DNA from: Indioceanicola profundi
Lineage (GTDB): Bacteria > Pseudomonadota > Alphaproteobacteria > Azospirillales > Azospirillaceae
DNA: 64,000 nucleotides
Direction: 5' to 3'
Assembly: GCF_003568845.1 (NCBI RefSeq)
Contig: NZ_CP030128.1
Coordinates: forward strand, 372,001-436,000
The notes under the pieces are model-generated. The model was not told the origin of the DNA and searched no databases. It saw only the letters and a list, made by a program, of their open reading frames with translations. Position numbers and translations under genes: made by a program. Within the stretch, counting starts at the first letter, position 1. Each line of letters starts with the position of its first letter. This document shows positions 22,998-32,941 of this stretch, in pieces.

Positions 22998-23915
22998 TCA
23001 CACTGGTACCCGCGCCATACGCGGGCAGCCCTCCCAATTCCGATCTCCTCCAAACCGCTCAATCAGGAGGTCTGCAAGCACCTTGATCTTGTTCGGCAGG
23101 TACGTGCTGGGCGGCGGGCGCAGCAGATAGATGCCAGCCTCGGGAATTGGGAAGTCGGACAGCACCTGCGCGACGTCGCCTCTCGTGATGGCGGGCCCCG
23201 CCAGGAAGGCTGGCAGGCGGCCAACACCCAAACCGGCGATGACGGCCGCAAGGACTGCTTGGCCGTTGTCGGCAATGAACCGTCCCTGCGGCCGGATGCT
23301 CACCTCACGGCCATTGTCCAAAATCCGCCAAATCTCGTCGCCCTGCCGCACGGCTTCGTGCTCGTCCAGGTCGGCTGGAACGCGCAGCGCCGGCGACCGC
23401 GCCAGATAGGCCGGGCTCGCCACAAATACGCCATGCACGGGCGCGATCCGGCGTGCGACCAGGGAGGAGTCCGGCAGATTGCCAAGCCGGATTGCGACGT
23501 CATACCCCTCGCCGACGATGTCGACGTAGCGGTCGCTGTAGGAGGTCCGGATCTCCAGGCGGGGATGCCGGACCGCCAACTCCGCCAGGATCGGCGCCAG
23601 GTGCAGCAGACCAAAGGTGAGAGGCGCCGCGATGCGCAGAAGGCCGCACGCCTCGCCATCGGCGCTCACGGCGTCGATGGCAGCCTGCATCTCCGCAACA
23701 ATCCGGTCGGCATGAAGCTTGAAGCTCGCCCCGGCTTCGGTGACCGACATGCCCCGGGTGGTCCGCGCTAGGAGTTGGGCGCCGAGTTGCGATTCCAGTC
23801 GAGCGACGCGACGGCTCAGCAGCGACTTGGACATGCCCAGGCGCTGACTGGCACGGGTCAACCCTCCGGCCTCGACAACCTCCGTGAAGGCGCGCAGATC
23901 ATCCAGATCAAACAT
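22998..23915 (-). CDS. LysR-family transcriptional regulator
   Basis: 305 residues. N-terminal winged HTH: MFDLDDLRAFTEVVEAGGLT, RASQRLGMSKSLLSRRVARL, LLARTTRGMSVTEAG. The effector domain follows (LLRIAAPLTFGLLHLAPILA, GYDVAIRLGNLPDSSLVARR, GLGVGRLPAFLAGPA), of full length. It is divergent from the azoreductase gene at 24023, and LysR regulators usually control the divergent gene. The ligand may be a quinone, azo compound or aromatic electrophile, by analogy with other azoreductase regulators. Confidence 0.9.
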   Translation of the reverse strand: MFDLDDLRAFTEVVEAGGLTRASQRLGMSKSLLSRRVARLESQLGAQLLARTTRGMSVTEAGASFKLHADRIVAEMQAAIDAVSADGEACGLLRIAAPLTFGLLHLAPILAELAVRHPRLEIRTSYSDRYVDIVGEGYDVAIRLGNLPDSSLVARRIAPVHGVFVASPAYLARSPALRVPADLDEHEAVRQGDEIWRILDNGREVSIRPQGRFIADNGQAVLAAVIAGLGVGRLPAFLAGPAITRGDVAQVLSDFPIPEAGIYLLRPPPSTYLPNKIKVLADLLIERFGGDRNWEGCPRMARVPV

Positions 23916-24022
23916 TGGCGTTGCCGATCCTGCAACAGGCTTTGCCCGTTAATGCCACTACCGTCGCGGTCCTCGCAACGACAACTTCCCGGTCAGAACC
24001 CGGCTAAATCGTGAGGATCGAA

Positions 24023-24649
24023 ATGACCACCATCCTTGTCCTTGAAAGCTCAACAGGCGGCGATTCGTCCGTCAGCAAGCTGCTGGTGCGTGACGCTCTG
24101 GACAGGTTGCGCACCGCAGACAAGGAGAGCCGCGTCTTGCACCATGATTTCGGGCTGTATCCGATCCCGCATCTGACAACATCCAGCATCGCGGGCGTGC
24201 GTGGGGAACCCGTGACGGAGGAGGAACGCCTCACGCGTGCGCTTTCCGACCAGCTCATTGCGGAACTCAAGGCGGCCAACATCATTCTGGTTGGCGCGCC
24301 CATGTACAATTTTGGCATCTCGACCGCCCTGCGGGCCTGGTTCGATCACGTCCTGCGGGCGGGACAGACCTTCAGCTATTCGGAAAGCGGCCCAAAGGGC
24401 CTGCTGCAAGGCAAACGGGCCCTCGTGGTCGAGGCGCGCGGCGGCCATTACAGCGAAGGTCCCGCGCAGGCCCTGGATTTCCAGGAGCCCTACCTGCGCC
24501 AGCTTTTCGGCTTCATGGGCGTCACCGACGTCACCTTCGTCCGCGCCGAGAAGATCGGCTTCGGGCCCGATGCCCGCAGCCAGGCGATCGAAGGCGCCAC
24601 GGCCAGGATCGCCGACGTGATCCCGCATCTGCGGCCAGAGGCGGCCTGA
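24023..24649 (+). CDS. azoR: FMN-dependent NADH-azoreductase
   Basis: 208 residues from the ATG at 24023 (GAGG 8 bases upstream; a start at 24011 is possible). Flavodoxin-like AzoR features: TTILVLESSTGGDSSVSKLL at the N-terminal phosphate-binding loop, NIILVGAPMYNFGISTALRA and WFDHVLRAGQTFSYSESGPK for FMN contact, and LVVEARGGHYSEGPAQALDF. Full length. It reduces quinones, azo dyes and nitro compounds with NAD(P)H in the cytoplasm. Divergent from the LysR gene. A strong hairpin follows the stop codon. Confidence 0.9.
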   Translation: MTTILVLESSTGGDSSVSKLLVRDALDRLRTADKESRVLHHDFGLYPIPHLTTSSIAGVRGEPVTEEERLTRALSDQLIAELKAANIILVGAPMYNFGISTALRAWFDHVLRAGQTFSYSESGPKGLLQGKRALVVEARGGHYSEGPAQALDFQEPYLRQLFGFMGVTDVTFVRAEKIGFGPDARSQAIEGATARIADVIPHLRPEAA

Positions 24650-24661
24650 TTTCGCCGTGTG

Positions 24662-24707
24662 GCAAGGGCCGGCGGTCGGACCCTGGTCATCCGCCGCCGG
24701 CCCTTGC
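24662..24707. terminator. Bidirectional hairpin between convergent genes
   Basis: Perfect 14-bp arms (GCAAGGGCCGGCGG and CCGCCGGCCCTTGC) with an 18-base loop, between the azoreductase stop and the cytochrome gene stop. U-tracts are short on both sides, but the location fits a shared terminator. Confidence 0.7.
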
Positions 24708-25364
24708 TCATTCCGGACAGGCTGCGCCGGTCTCGATCCAGGCGGAGATGAGGTCGGCGAACTCGGCCTGCGTGCCCGGCGCGGGGCGCCGACCTGCCCC
24801 GGGGTGCCAAGCCCAACCGACGAGATGATCCTCCGCCATATGCGTGCGGATCTGCGCCAGAGAGCGACCCCCGTTCCTTACGGGATCTTTGATCTGCCTG
24901 CAAATATCCCCCAGCGACCGGTCCTGCCATCCCATGCTTGCGGGCGCGAGCATCCAATGGCTGTTGCCAGGAACGGAGCCGATGCGGCTGCCGAGAATGA
25001 CGGTGTTCTCGGCCCGGTGGCAGGTGTTGCACGTCATTCCATCCACGCCGATGCCGGATAGACCTGCCTGCATGAAGGGGATGTGCGGGCGCATGTCGTC
25101 ACCCTGGGTGGGCTGACGGCTGGACGGGTGGCAATTCATGCAGCGCGGGTCGGTGATGACCTTCGCCGCCTCCTTGAATAGGGCCCGCGAGCGTTCATTG
25201 ACATCGGCAATGGAGCTGAACGCGCCGACGGCCAACAATGACCGTTCAACATTGGCGGCGTGAGGCAATTTACTGATGCCGGAACGGGTGACGCCTTCGG
25301 TTGCAACCGCGGTGGCGGCGAGGACGAGCCCGACCTGCAAGGCTCTTCGATATGGAAGCGGCAT
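24708..25364 (-). CDS. Diheme cytochrome c-type subunit (isoquinoline oxidoreductase-associated)
   Basis: 218 residues. An N-terminal hydrophobic export signal (RRALQVGLVLAATAVA) and two heme-c motifs, CMNCH and CNTCH. Typical partner residues are seen in GNSHWMLAPASMGWQ and a C-terminal HLVGWAWHPGAGRRPAPGTQ. Periplasmic cytochromes of this type take electrons from the molybdopterin hydroxylase encoded just upstream on the same strand. The gap to the large subunit is 2 bp, so the genes form one operon (small subunit, large subunit, cytochrome). Confidence 0.82.
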   Translation of the reverse strand: MPLPYRRALQVGLVLAATAVATEGVTRSGISKLPHAANVERSLLAVGAFSSIADVNERSRALFKEAAKVITDPRCMNCHPSSRQPTQGDDMRPHIPFMQAGLSGIGVDGMTCNTCHRAENTVILGSRIGSVPGNSHWMLAPASMGWQDRSLGDICRQIKDPVRNGGRSLAQIRTHMAEDHLVGWAWHPGAGRRPAPGTQAEFADLISAWIETGAACPE

Positions 25365-25366
25365 CG

Positions 25367-27522
25367 TCAGGCCCTCCCGAACTGCGAGATGTCGATCGGC
25401 AGCGTTCGCAGCCGCTTGCCCGTCGCTGCGAAAATCGCATTCAAGAGCGCGGGGGCAACGCCCGGCGTACTCAGTTCACCGACGCCGCCCGGCGCTTCCG
25501 TGCTCGGCACGACGATGATGTCGATCTGTGGGCATTCGTTGATGCGCAGCACCGGACTGTCGTCGAAATTCCCCTCGACGATAGCGCCGTTCTCGATGCT
25601 GAGTTTCCCATAGAGCGCGGCACTCAGCCCGTAAACGATGCCGCTCTCCACCTGCTGCCGGACGATGTCTGGGTTTACGGCCTGCCCGCAATCCACAGCG
25701 CAGACAATGCGCTCCACCTGCAGCACACCATCCTGTGTCGCATGCACCTGCGCCACCATCGCGGCAACGCTGCCGAAATCCGACAGTACGGCGACGCCGC
25801 GGCCGCGGTCCGGCCCCAGGGGAGCCGTCCAGCCTGCCCGGTCCGCGGCCAGATCCAGCACCGCGCGCAGCCGGGCATTCTTGCCCAGGAGTTGTCGGCG
25901 ATACTCCACCGGGTCGCGTCCGGCCAAGTGCGCCGCCTCGTCGATCCCCCCTCGACCGCCGGCGCATTGCGAGTGGGACCGACGCCGCGCCAATTGCCGG
26001 TCAGCATTCCGTCGGGGCCCTCATGACGGACATATTCGACGCGCTTGTTGGGAATGTCATATGGGCCTTCAGCCCCGCCCGTGATGTCCAGGTCGATGCC
26101 GTCCTTGAAGAGGATCGGGAGGAACCGGGCCATCACGGCCGGACCGACCACGCGATGCCGCCAGGAGACGGGCATTCCGTCCGGCCCCAGCCTGATGGCA
26201 ATTCGGCTGAGATTGAGATACCGATAGCTGTCGTGGCGGATATCCTCCTCTCGGCTCCAGACGACCTGGACCGGCCCCTCGACCTTCTGCGCCACGCGGG
26301 TAGCCATGATCACGCCATCGTGATCGAGCCGACGGCCAAACCCGCCGCCTAGCAGATGGTTATGGACCACCACCTTCTCCGTCGGCAGACCGATGACCTC
26401 CGCGGCGGCTTGCCGGGCCCGGCCAGCGACCTGCGTACCCACCCAGATGTCGCAGCCGTCCGCGCGCACATGGACGGTGCAGTTCATCGGTTCCATGGCC
26501 GTATGGGCCAGAATGGGCAGGCGGTACACGGCCTCGATCCCGGCCTCATGGGCGGTCTCCGCCCCGGCGACGTCCCCATGCTCATGGGCGACCAAGCCGT
26601 CGTCGGCCATGGCTGCCTCGGCACGGCGCTCGAGCTCGGCCGTTGTCAGGCCGCCATTGGCGCCCGGGTCCCAGGCAATGTGCAGGGCGGCGAGACCCTT
26701 GCGGGCCGCGCCCGTGTGATCCGCCACGACGGCGACCGCGTCGCTCAGGCGGACAACCTGCCGTACGCCCTTGACCCGCATGGCCGCGCTGTCGTCCACG
26801 GAGCGGAGCGTTCCCCCGAAGGCGGGGCTGACAGCGATGGCCGCGAACTTCAACCCCGGCGGGCGGGCATCCAGGCCGAATCTAGCCGTGCCAGTCACCT
26901 TCTCGGGACTGTCGATGCGTGGCAGCGTCTTGCCGATCAGCCTGAACTCACTGGCAGGCTTCAATTCGACGCGATCCGGAACCGGCTGTTTGGCCGCGAT
27001 TGCGGCCAATTCCCCGTAAGTCGCACGGCGCCCGCTTGCCGCATGCCGCACAAGCCCCTTCTCTGCGCGGCAGGACGCGGCGGCAACGTCCCAGTCCTGC
27101 GCGGCGGCGGCGATGAGCATCATGCGCGCGGCGGCCCCTGCCTGACGCATCGGTTCCCAGAAGCCGCGGATGGTAACGGACCCGCCGGTCACCTGGTCCC
27201 CCAGCAGCGGGTGCGCATACCGCGATGGATCGGCCGGGGCGGGGAGGGGCTGGACTTGATCCAGCGTCAGTTCCAGTTCCTCGGCGATCAGCGTGGCCAG
27301 CCCCATGTAGACGCCTTGGCCCATCTCAGCCGAGGGGATGATCAACGCGACCTTTCCCGTCTCGGGAATTTGGATGAAGGCGTTGGGTATGAAGCTGTCG
27401 GCCGCTTCCGCGCTCGCGATGAACCGCGGCCCGATCATCAGACTCCCGCCGGCGAACGTCGCCGAAATCAGGAAGGCCCGCCGGGAGAGACGGCCGGAAA
27501 CGGCATTGGAGAGCGTGCCCAT
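25367..27522 (-). pseudogene. iorB: Isoquinoline 1-oxidoreductase-like molybdenum subunit, one-base frameshift
   Basis: The large subunit starts MGTLSNAVSGRLSRRAFLIS, with a Tat export signal (SRRAFL). It shows family motifs: AEMGQGVYMGLATLIAEELE, GSVTIRGFWEPMRQAGAAAR, HNHLLGGGFGRRLDHDG, VVWSREEDIRHDSYRY. Frame is lost in a G6 run (25946-25951). Adding one G gives NAPAVEGGIDEAAHLAGRDP and the frame then runs cleanly to the 3' end (AVDCGQAVNPDIVRQQVESG, GGVGELSTPGVAPALLNAIF). Because the break is in a homopolymer and both sides are conserved, a sequencing error or phase variation is as likely as true decay. Enzymes of this family hydroxylate N-heterocycles or oxidise aldehydes in the periplasm. 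Confidence 0.8.
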
Positions 27523-27523
27523 A

Positions 27524-27997
27524 TCACCGGCCCTCCCCGGTGGCCGCTGCCTGTTTGATGGCTGTGCGGATGCGCGGATACGTGCCGCAGCGGCAGATGT
27601 TTCCGGCCATCACGGCATCGATGTCAGCGTCCGTCGGTGACGGGTTCAGGGTGATCAGGGCCGCCGCGGACATGATCTGGCCGGACTGGCAATAGCCGCA
27701 CTGCACCACCTCCGCCTTCAACCAGGCTTCCTGGATGCGCGCGCCTTCCGGCGTCTTGCCAACGGCTTCAATGGTTGTGATGGCGTGGTCGGCGGCATCG
27801 GCCACCGTCGTGACGCAGGAACGGGCAGCCATCCCGTCGAGGTGCACGGTGCAGGCGCCGCACATGGCGATGCCGCAGCCGAACTTGGTTCCAGTCAACC
27901 CGATGATGTCGCGCAGCACCCAGAGAAGTGGAATGTCTGCATCCACCTCCACAGAATGGGTCTCGCCGTTGATGTCGAGCGAATAGGGCATGGACAT
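27524..27997 (-). CDS. iorA: [2Fe-2S] subunit of isoquinoline 1-oxidoreductase-like enzyme
   Basis: 157 residues. Plant-type [2Fe-2S] cluster motif [16 protein letters not shown] with a later single Cys (SCVTTV), and the second cluster set [17 protein letters not shown] and [19 protein letters not shown]. This is the usual two-cluster small subunit of xanthine oxidase-family enzymes. The gene lies directly before the molybdenum subunit (1-bp gap), and the cytochrome gene follows that. A GGAGCGGC site precedes the start. Confidence 0.9.
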   Translation of the reverse strand: MSMPYSLDINGETHSVEVDADIPLLWVLRDIIGLTGTKFGCGIAMCGACTVHLDGMAARSCVTTVADAADHAITTIEAVGKTPEGARIQEAWLKAEVVQCGYCQSGQIMSAAALITLNPSPTDADIDAVMAGNICRCGTYPRIRTAIKQAAATGEGR

Positions 27998-28118
27998 CTG
28001 CCGCTCCGTTCAGCACGGCGGCAGACCATTCTGCCGCGGGACGAATCCTTCCATCCGCGTTTGCCGCCAGCGACTTAAGATGTGTGAAGTGGTGTGAGGA
28101 GGGGCGACGTCTGATCGC

Positions 28119-31037
28119 CTATCGCAGCGCATCGAGAACAGCCCGCGCGGCCAGGACGTCCTTCGTCCCTGTTCCCTCCGAGTAGCGCGCCAGCACCGCG
28201 GCCAGCGCGTCGGCAGCACGTTGATCGCAGCCCTTGTCCAGGTGGAGTCTGGCGAGACCCGTCGCGGCCCGAAGCTCCCAGGCGACCGCCCCTTGCTCTC
28301 GACTTTCCCGCAGGGACTGCGCAAACCAGTGCAAGGCTTTCTCGGTCCCGCCGCTACGGACGGCAAGTTCCGCCTTGATACGCTTCAGTTCGGGAGAGCA
28401 CCAAAGCTCTCCGTTCCGCTCGAGGCGGGTGAAGGCCGCCCTCATGACCGATTCGGCTTCAGGCGCGCGCCCGGCATCGGCCAGCGCCAGTGCGAACTCG
28501 CCCAGGGCAAGCGTGTAGATGGGGCCATGCCGATTGGCCCGGAGCTCGCAGAGCACGTCCTCCAGCTGTTGCAGGCCGATTGCCTTGTTGCCAAGGCGGA
28601 GGAGGAGAAGGCTTTCGAAGCAGCGCCCCAGCGTGTGCCATATTTCCAGCCCCGGGCCCCTGGTTCGCGTCAGCAGGAGTGCGACAAACCGCTCCAGGCT
28701 GTCGAAATCGCCATTGTGCAGCGCGACGGGGCAGGCGCCTTCCGACAAGGCGTAGCTGAGCGATCCAGCGTGGTCGCAGGCAACGGCGTCCTCCACGTTC
28801 TTCGCGGCAACCGTCATCGCCAGGTCCGGATACCCCTGCATCCATGCGATCTGCGCCTGAAAGCAGCGCGCGGCGATTGCCTGATCGAACTGGAATGCGG
28901 CGATCTGGGCCCTGCGCTTGGCGGGCGGAGTGCCTGCAAGCGTCCGTTCGATGCAGGCGCGCGCCTCGGCGAACCGCCCGACGAAGAAATAGGATACCCC
29001 GCGCATACGGTCCCCGAGCGCGATGAACCGGGAATCGTCGGCATCGCCAGCAAGCCGGGCATAGATTTCGGCGATCTCTAGTGCGTTGCGGACATCGCCA
29101 TCATTGCGGTGTCCGACCCACAGCCCCCAGAGCGCTTGCAGGCGGGCTCCGACATCCCTCTGCTCCGCCAGATGAAGCACCCGGGTCCAAACCTGGGTCA
29201 CCCGCTCGCCACCGCCATAGATGTTCATCAGGGCGCCGCCCAAGGCGGCGTAAAGGCGCAAGGTGGCGTGCTGGTCCGACACGTCCGAAGCGTCAAGGGC
29301 GCGTTCAACATTCTCGATCGTCTCGCCGATGAGGGAGAGGTTGGCCCACAGCGGCACTGCGGCCAGGCTGAGACGGATGCCCAGGGCGTGGCGGGCGTTG
29401 TCGGACCAGCACCAGTTCAAAGCCGATCGGACATTCGCCAGAACAGCCTCGCAATCCTGCCAACGCCCCGCGCGTTCCGCAGCATCGGGCGCCCACGTTT
29501 CGAGCCATGCCGCCCAGTATTCGGCATGGTGCCGTGCCATGACGTCCAATTCACCGCAGGTCTCGAGTTCCGCGCGGGCGAACTCGCGCGTGGTGTCCAG
29601 CATGCGACAGCGGATTCCGTCGCCGGAGGGCATGATCTCGATCAGCGATTTCGCCGCCAATGCCCGCAGGGCCTCGCTGACGACCCCGGAATCCAGGTCC
29701 CGCAACGGCAGCAAGTCCACTGCGCTATCCCATGGAACGGCGGAACTGAAAACCCCGAAGCGGCGGAAAACAACCCGTTCGTGATCGGTCAGGAGCCTGT
29801 AGCTCCAATCGACGGTCGCCCGTAGGGTCTGGTGGCGTAACAGCGCGGTACGGTACCCGTTCTTCAGCAGCGCGAAGCGGTCCGCCAACCCTCGCGCCAG
29901 TCCCTTCGCGCCGAAGTGGGGCACCAGAGCCGCCGCAAACTCGATTGCAAGCGGCAGCCCATCCAGAGTTCGGCAGATCTCGGCGATCGCAGGCGCATCG
30001 TCTTCCCCGAACCGGACGTCCGCCGATGCCGCCTCTGCCCGCCTGCCGAGCAGTTGCCCCGCTGGGCTGGCGAGAACTTCGCGCAAGGTGATCTCGCCGA
30101 TCGTCGGTACCGTCAATCCATGCACGGGGCGGACATGTTCGTCGGCGACCCGCAGCGCCTCCCGGCTTGTCGCGAGAATGCGGACGTCCGGGGCAGCCGC
30201 CAGAACCGCATTGGCGAAGCGGGCTGCCGCGGCGATGACATGCTCGCAAGTATCCAGGACCAGCAGCATGCGCCTGTCTGCGACGTACCGCAGGATCGTC
30301 GCCGTCGCGTCGAGGCTGTTCCCGGCGAGCCCGAGATGGCTAGCGATATGGGTCGTCAGGAGGTCGCCCCCGTTCAGCGGCGAAAAGTCAATGAACTCGA
30401 CATCGCCTCCATCGCGGACAGTTCTGGCTGCTATCTGCATGGCGAGCGCGCTTTTCCCACCCCCCCCGGGCCCCACCAGCGTGACCAGCCGCTGGCGGCG
30501 CAGTTGGCGACGGATCTGTGCAAGCAGCGCGTTCCGGCCGATCAGCCGGGGCGGGTTGAGCAAAAGCGGCTTGCGCCCGGCGGCTCTGCCCTCACTGAAG
30601 GCGGGACCTCTTGTCGCGACGGGCGGCGGGATGAGTGCATATCCACGCCCTGTGACATTGGCGATGTAGTCGTGACCGGGATCCTGCGCGCCGAGCACCT
30701 TGCGAAGCGCCGCGATGTGGACCCGCAGCGTGTTGCTTTCGACGTGGATGCCCGGCCAGATCGCAGCGAGCAATTCATCGCTTGCAACCGTGGTCCCCGG
30801 CTGTCGTGCGAGCGCGATGAGGATTTCAAGCGCACGGCTGCCGATGCGAACGGCCGTCTCTCCATGAAACAGCATGCGCGCTTCGGGAAAGAGTCGAAAC
30901 GGGCCGAAAACGATCTCGGCATTATGTTTGGGCAACGGCAGGATCTGCGAGAGAGCGACAGCCGGATGCGTATCGTCATCATCCACGCGATTGGCAGGCA
31001 ATCTGATCTGCCGCCTTTCTGCATCAACTCCATTCAT
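28119..31037 (-). CDS. Winged-helix/NTPase/TPR transcriptional regulator
   Basis: 972 residues. An OmpR-type winged helix at about 40-125 (IVFGPFRLFPEARMLFHGET, LEILIALARQPGTTVASDEL, NTLRVHIAALRKVLG, YIANVTGRGYALI). Then an NB-ARC/STAND-like ATPase: Walker A GPGGGGKSALAMQIA, Walker B MLLVLDTCEHVIAAA, ILATSREALRV. A C-terminal helical repeat domain of about 450 residues follows. This SARP/MalT-like layout implies an ATP-dependent switch that binds DNA on ligand binding. It reads in the same direction as, and just upstream of, the oxidoreductase operon, and could be its activator. The Walker A codons contain an 8-base C run on the plus strand (30460s), which is intact. Confidence 0.88.
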   Translation of the reverse strand: MNGVDAERRQIRLPANRVDDDDTHPAVALSQILPLPKHNAEIVFGPFRLFPEARMLFHGETAVRIGSRALEILIALARQPGTTVASDELLAAIWPGIHVESNTLRVHIAALRKVLGAQDPGHDYIANVTGRGYALIPPPVATRGPAFSEGRAAGRKPLLLNPPRLIGRNALLAQIRRQLRRQRLVTLVGPGGGGKSALAMQIAARTVRDGGDVEFIDFSPLNGGDLLTTHIASHLGLAGNSLDATATILRYVADRRMLLVLDTCEHVIAAAARFANAVLAAAPDVRILATSREALRVADEHVRPVHGLTVPTIGEITLREVLASPAGQLLGRRAEAASADVRFGEDDAPAIAEICRTLDGLPLAIEFAAALVPHFGAKGLARGLADRFALLKNGYRTALLRHQTLRATVDWSYRLLTDHERVVFRRFGVFSSAVPWDSAVDLLPLRDLDSGVVSEALRALAAKSLIEIMPSGDGIRCRMLDTTREFARAELETCGELDVMARHHAEYWAAWLETWAPDAAERAGRWQDCEAVLANVRSALNWCWSDNARHALGIRLSLAAVPLWANLSLIGETIENVERALDASDVSDQHATLRLYAALGGALMNIYGGGERVTQVWTRVLHLAEQRDVGARLQALWGLWVGHRNDGDVRNALEIAEIYARLAGDADDSRFIALGDRMRGVSYFFVGRFAEARACIERTLAGTPPAKRRAQIAAFQFDQAIAARCFQAQIAWMQGYPDLAMTVAAKNVEDAVACDHAGSLSYALSEGACPVALHNGDFDSLERFVALLLTRTRGPGLEIWHTLGRCFESLLLLRLGNKAIGLQQLEDVLCELRANRHGPIYTLALGEFALALADAGRAPEAESVMRAAFTRLERNGELWCSPELKRIKAELAVRSGGTEKALHWFAQSLRESREQGAVAWELRAATGLARLHLDKGCDQRAADALAAVLARYSEGTGTKDVLAARAVLDALR

Positions 31038-31231
31038 TTTCTGCTCCCATCCTGGGGATTGCAGTGGGACGATGATGGAGGTCGGCTCAATTCCGCAGGA
31101 GGGATCCTAAGCAAAGCATGTGATGCTAGCTAATCTGTCTGAATCGGTCCAGTTCCTGCGAAGCACTGATCACCTCGTCTTATTCAACGTCGGACCTGCG
31201 ATGGATATTGGTGCCGTGCCTGTGTTTGGGT

Positions 31232-31735
31232 GGCACCGTCCAATCGACGGGGCTGTTGGCCTACGGTATAGCGCCAGCATGACAAGCACGACATCGCCTT
31301 TCTATGCCGGCTTCCATTTTCCACCTGCCATCATCAGCCATGCCGTCTGGCTGTATTTCCGCGTCCCCTCGGCCTGCGGATGGTGGAGGAGATGCTGGCG
31401 GCCTGTGGCGTTGAGGTCAGCCATGGGACGGTGCGGCAGTGGGGCGTGAAGCTCGGCCAGGGCGTCGATAGTCAAATCGGCGCCGACTGCCGCGGCCCGG
31501 GGACAAGTGGCATTTGGACGAGGTCGTGATCACCGTCGCCGGGCGGAAGCACTGGCTCTGGCGGGCGGCCGACCAGCGCGTGGGCAAGTTCTGGACATCC
31601 TGGTCCAGAGCCGCCGGAATGCGGCCGCCAAGCGGGTGCTGCGCAGGTTGCTGACGAGGCAGGGCTGGGCGCCGCGCGTCATGGTGACCGACAAACCCGG
31701 CAGTTATGGCGCGGCAAAGCGGACAATCAGGCCCG
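31232..31735 (+). pseudogene. IS6-family element, 5' part (copy E)
   Basis: Begins with the end sequence GGCACCGTCCAATCGACGGG, matching the other IS6 copies. It then encodes, over several frames, FYAGFHFPPAIISHAVWLYF, HLDEVVITVAGRKHWLWRA, LDILVQSRRNAAAKRVL and GWAPRVMVTDKPGSYGAAKR, the N-terminal and catalytic parts of an IS6 transposase. Frameshifts separate these. It breaks off at about 31735 where unrelated DNA begins, so the 3' third and right end are missing. Confidence 0.75.
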
Positions 31736-31859
31736 GCGGAGGCCAAAACGTCCTGGCTGTTTTTGCGCTGAACAAATGCGCAGGGCACTTCCAGGGCTTC
31801 ATAAGGTCCAGGTGGAAATGCACAGCTGGAATCCCGAAATTGGAAGAAATCATGGCGCA

Positions 31860-32300
31860 GAACAAGACGTCCTGGTCTGGGCAAAGGGAATTTTCACCTC
31901 TTCCAGGAAAGCTAAGAGATCCTCCGCCGAGAGGGCGGAACCAGCACTGGATGCTTGGTCAACAGAAACATTGATGAAGGTGTTTACACCCACTACCCGA
32001 CCACAAGCATCCGCCAGCGGCCCTCCACTGTTCCCTCCGGAGATGGTTGCGGTATGTGCAAGGGTAACACCCCCCGCCCGGCATTCTGCCGCGCCATAAT
32101 GGTTCCCTGCGAAAGGGCTAGGTTCGGCATCGCGCTCATGTCGCCGCCGACCAGAGCGGTGAAGCTCAGGTCGTTTGCCAGGAGCAGTCCGGGAAATCCG
32201 GCGGCGATCACGTTATCCAACTCACCGGGCCGGGGTGACAGGGGCAGGATCACAGGGGTCGGCGGCCCCGATATGTCGAGCACGGGGTAGTTGCGGCTGT
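31860..32300 (-). pseudogene. Trypsin-like serine protease fragment
   Basis: On the minus strand the first frame encodes ISGPPTPVILPLSPRPGELD, NVIAAGFPGLLLANDLSFTA and SQGTIMARQNAGRG. Removing one G from a G6 run near 32075 lets it continue as GVTLAHTATISGGNSGGPLA and DACGRVVGVNTFINVS. GNSGGP carries the catalytic Ser of the trypsin/HtrA-like clan. The N-terminal half with the His and Asp is absent, so this is a C-terminal remnant cut off on the right by an unrelated sensor fragment and on the left near the IS6 copy. Confidence 0.65.
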
Positions 32301-32309
32301 TGGATCGGT

Positions 32310-32543
32310 GGAGACGAAGTGCAGCCACGTCGCTATAAACAGTAGAAGGCTCGCCAGCAGGCCCGTGACTGTGGCCATCAGCGCCGGTTCACTGCCAAGC
32401 CACAATGCGGCTCCAAGCACCGCAGGTAGGAAGAAGAGGAAGGGCGAGCGCTCAGCAAAGAATGGGTCTAACGCGAACCTCAGGACCGCGCTGGTAAGCG
32501 CAAGCCCCACTGCAAGACCGTACCGCCCCCTTATACCCATCAT
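32310..32543 (-). pseudogene. DUF4118-like membrane sensor fragment
   Basis: Starts MMGIRGRYGLAVGLALTSAV and has three or four tightly spaced hydrophobic segments: LRFALDPFFAERSPFLFFLP, AVLGAALWLGSEPALMATVT and GLLASLLLFIATWLHF. This pattern is the DUF4118 (KdpD-like) membrane module found at the N-terminus of many sensor kinases. It ends abruptly at FVSTDPT, where the protease fragment begins. The kinase part is missing. Confidence 0.6.
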
Positions 32544-32941
32544 CCCATCCTCTGCTTCGGTCGACTCTAAACAGATTGAAAGCCGATAGGACATCCGGGC
32601 CCGAAACAGAACGAGCAGAGCCGGAACAAGGCTGGAGAAGGTCATGGGTTTCGGCATGATGGCGATCCTCCCGTCCACCAAACCTCACCAGCTGAACAGG
32701 ATTTGCCGGTTCCTGGACACTCGGCCAATCGACCACGGTGTCACGAACGCGCTGGTAGCCTAAAGACACTGGGTCGGACCCGTGCGGCCGGTCACGCCGG
32801 AGGACCAGGCGGCCATCCGACGCCTGAGGCGCAATGACGCCCCCCTACACCAGCGCTTTGGTCGACCTGCTCCAGCATTGCTCTGGCCGGCAGCGATGAT
32901 GCTTTACGTGGTTGGCGCGTTTGATAGCCGCGCTTGTGTTG

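Noticed and set aside
30440-30480. C8 homopolymer in the Walker A codons as a possible phase-variation site
   Set aside because: The frame is intact and the run simply encodes consecutive glycines of the P-loop, so there is no sign of switching.
28221-31133. Several plus-strand open frames of 200-400 codons opposite the large regulator
   Set aside because: All fall on the complementary strand of a well-conserved gene and show no domain.
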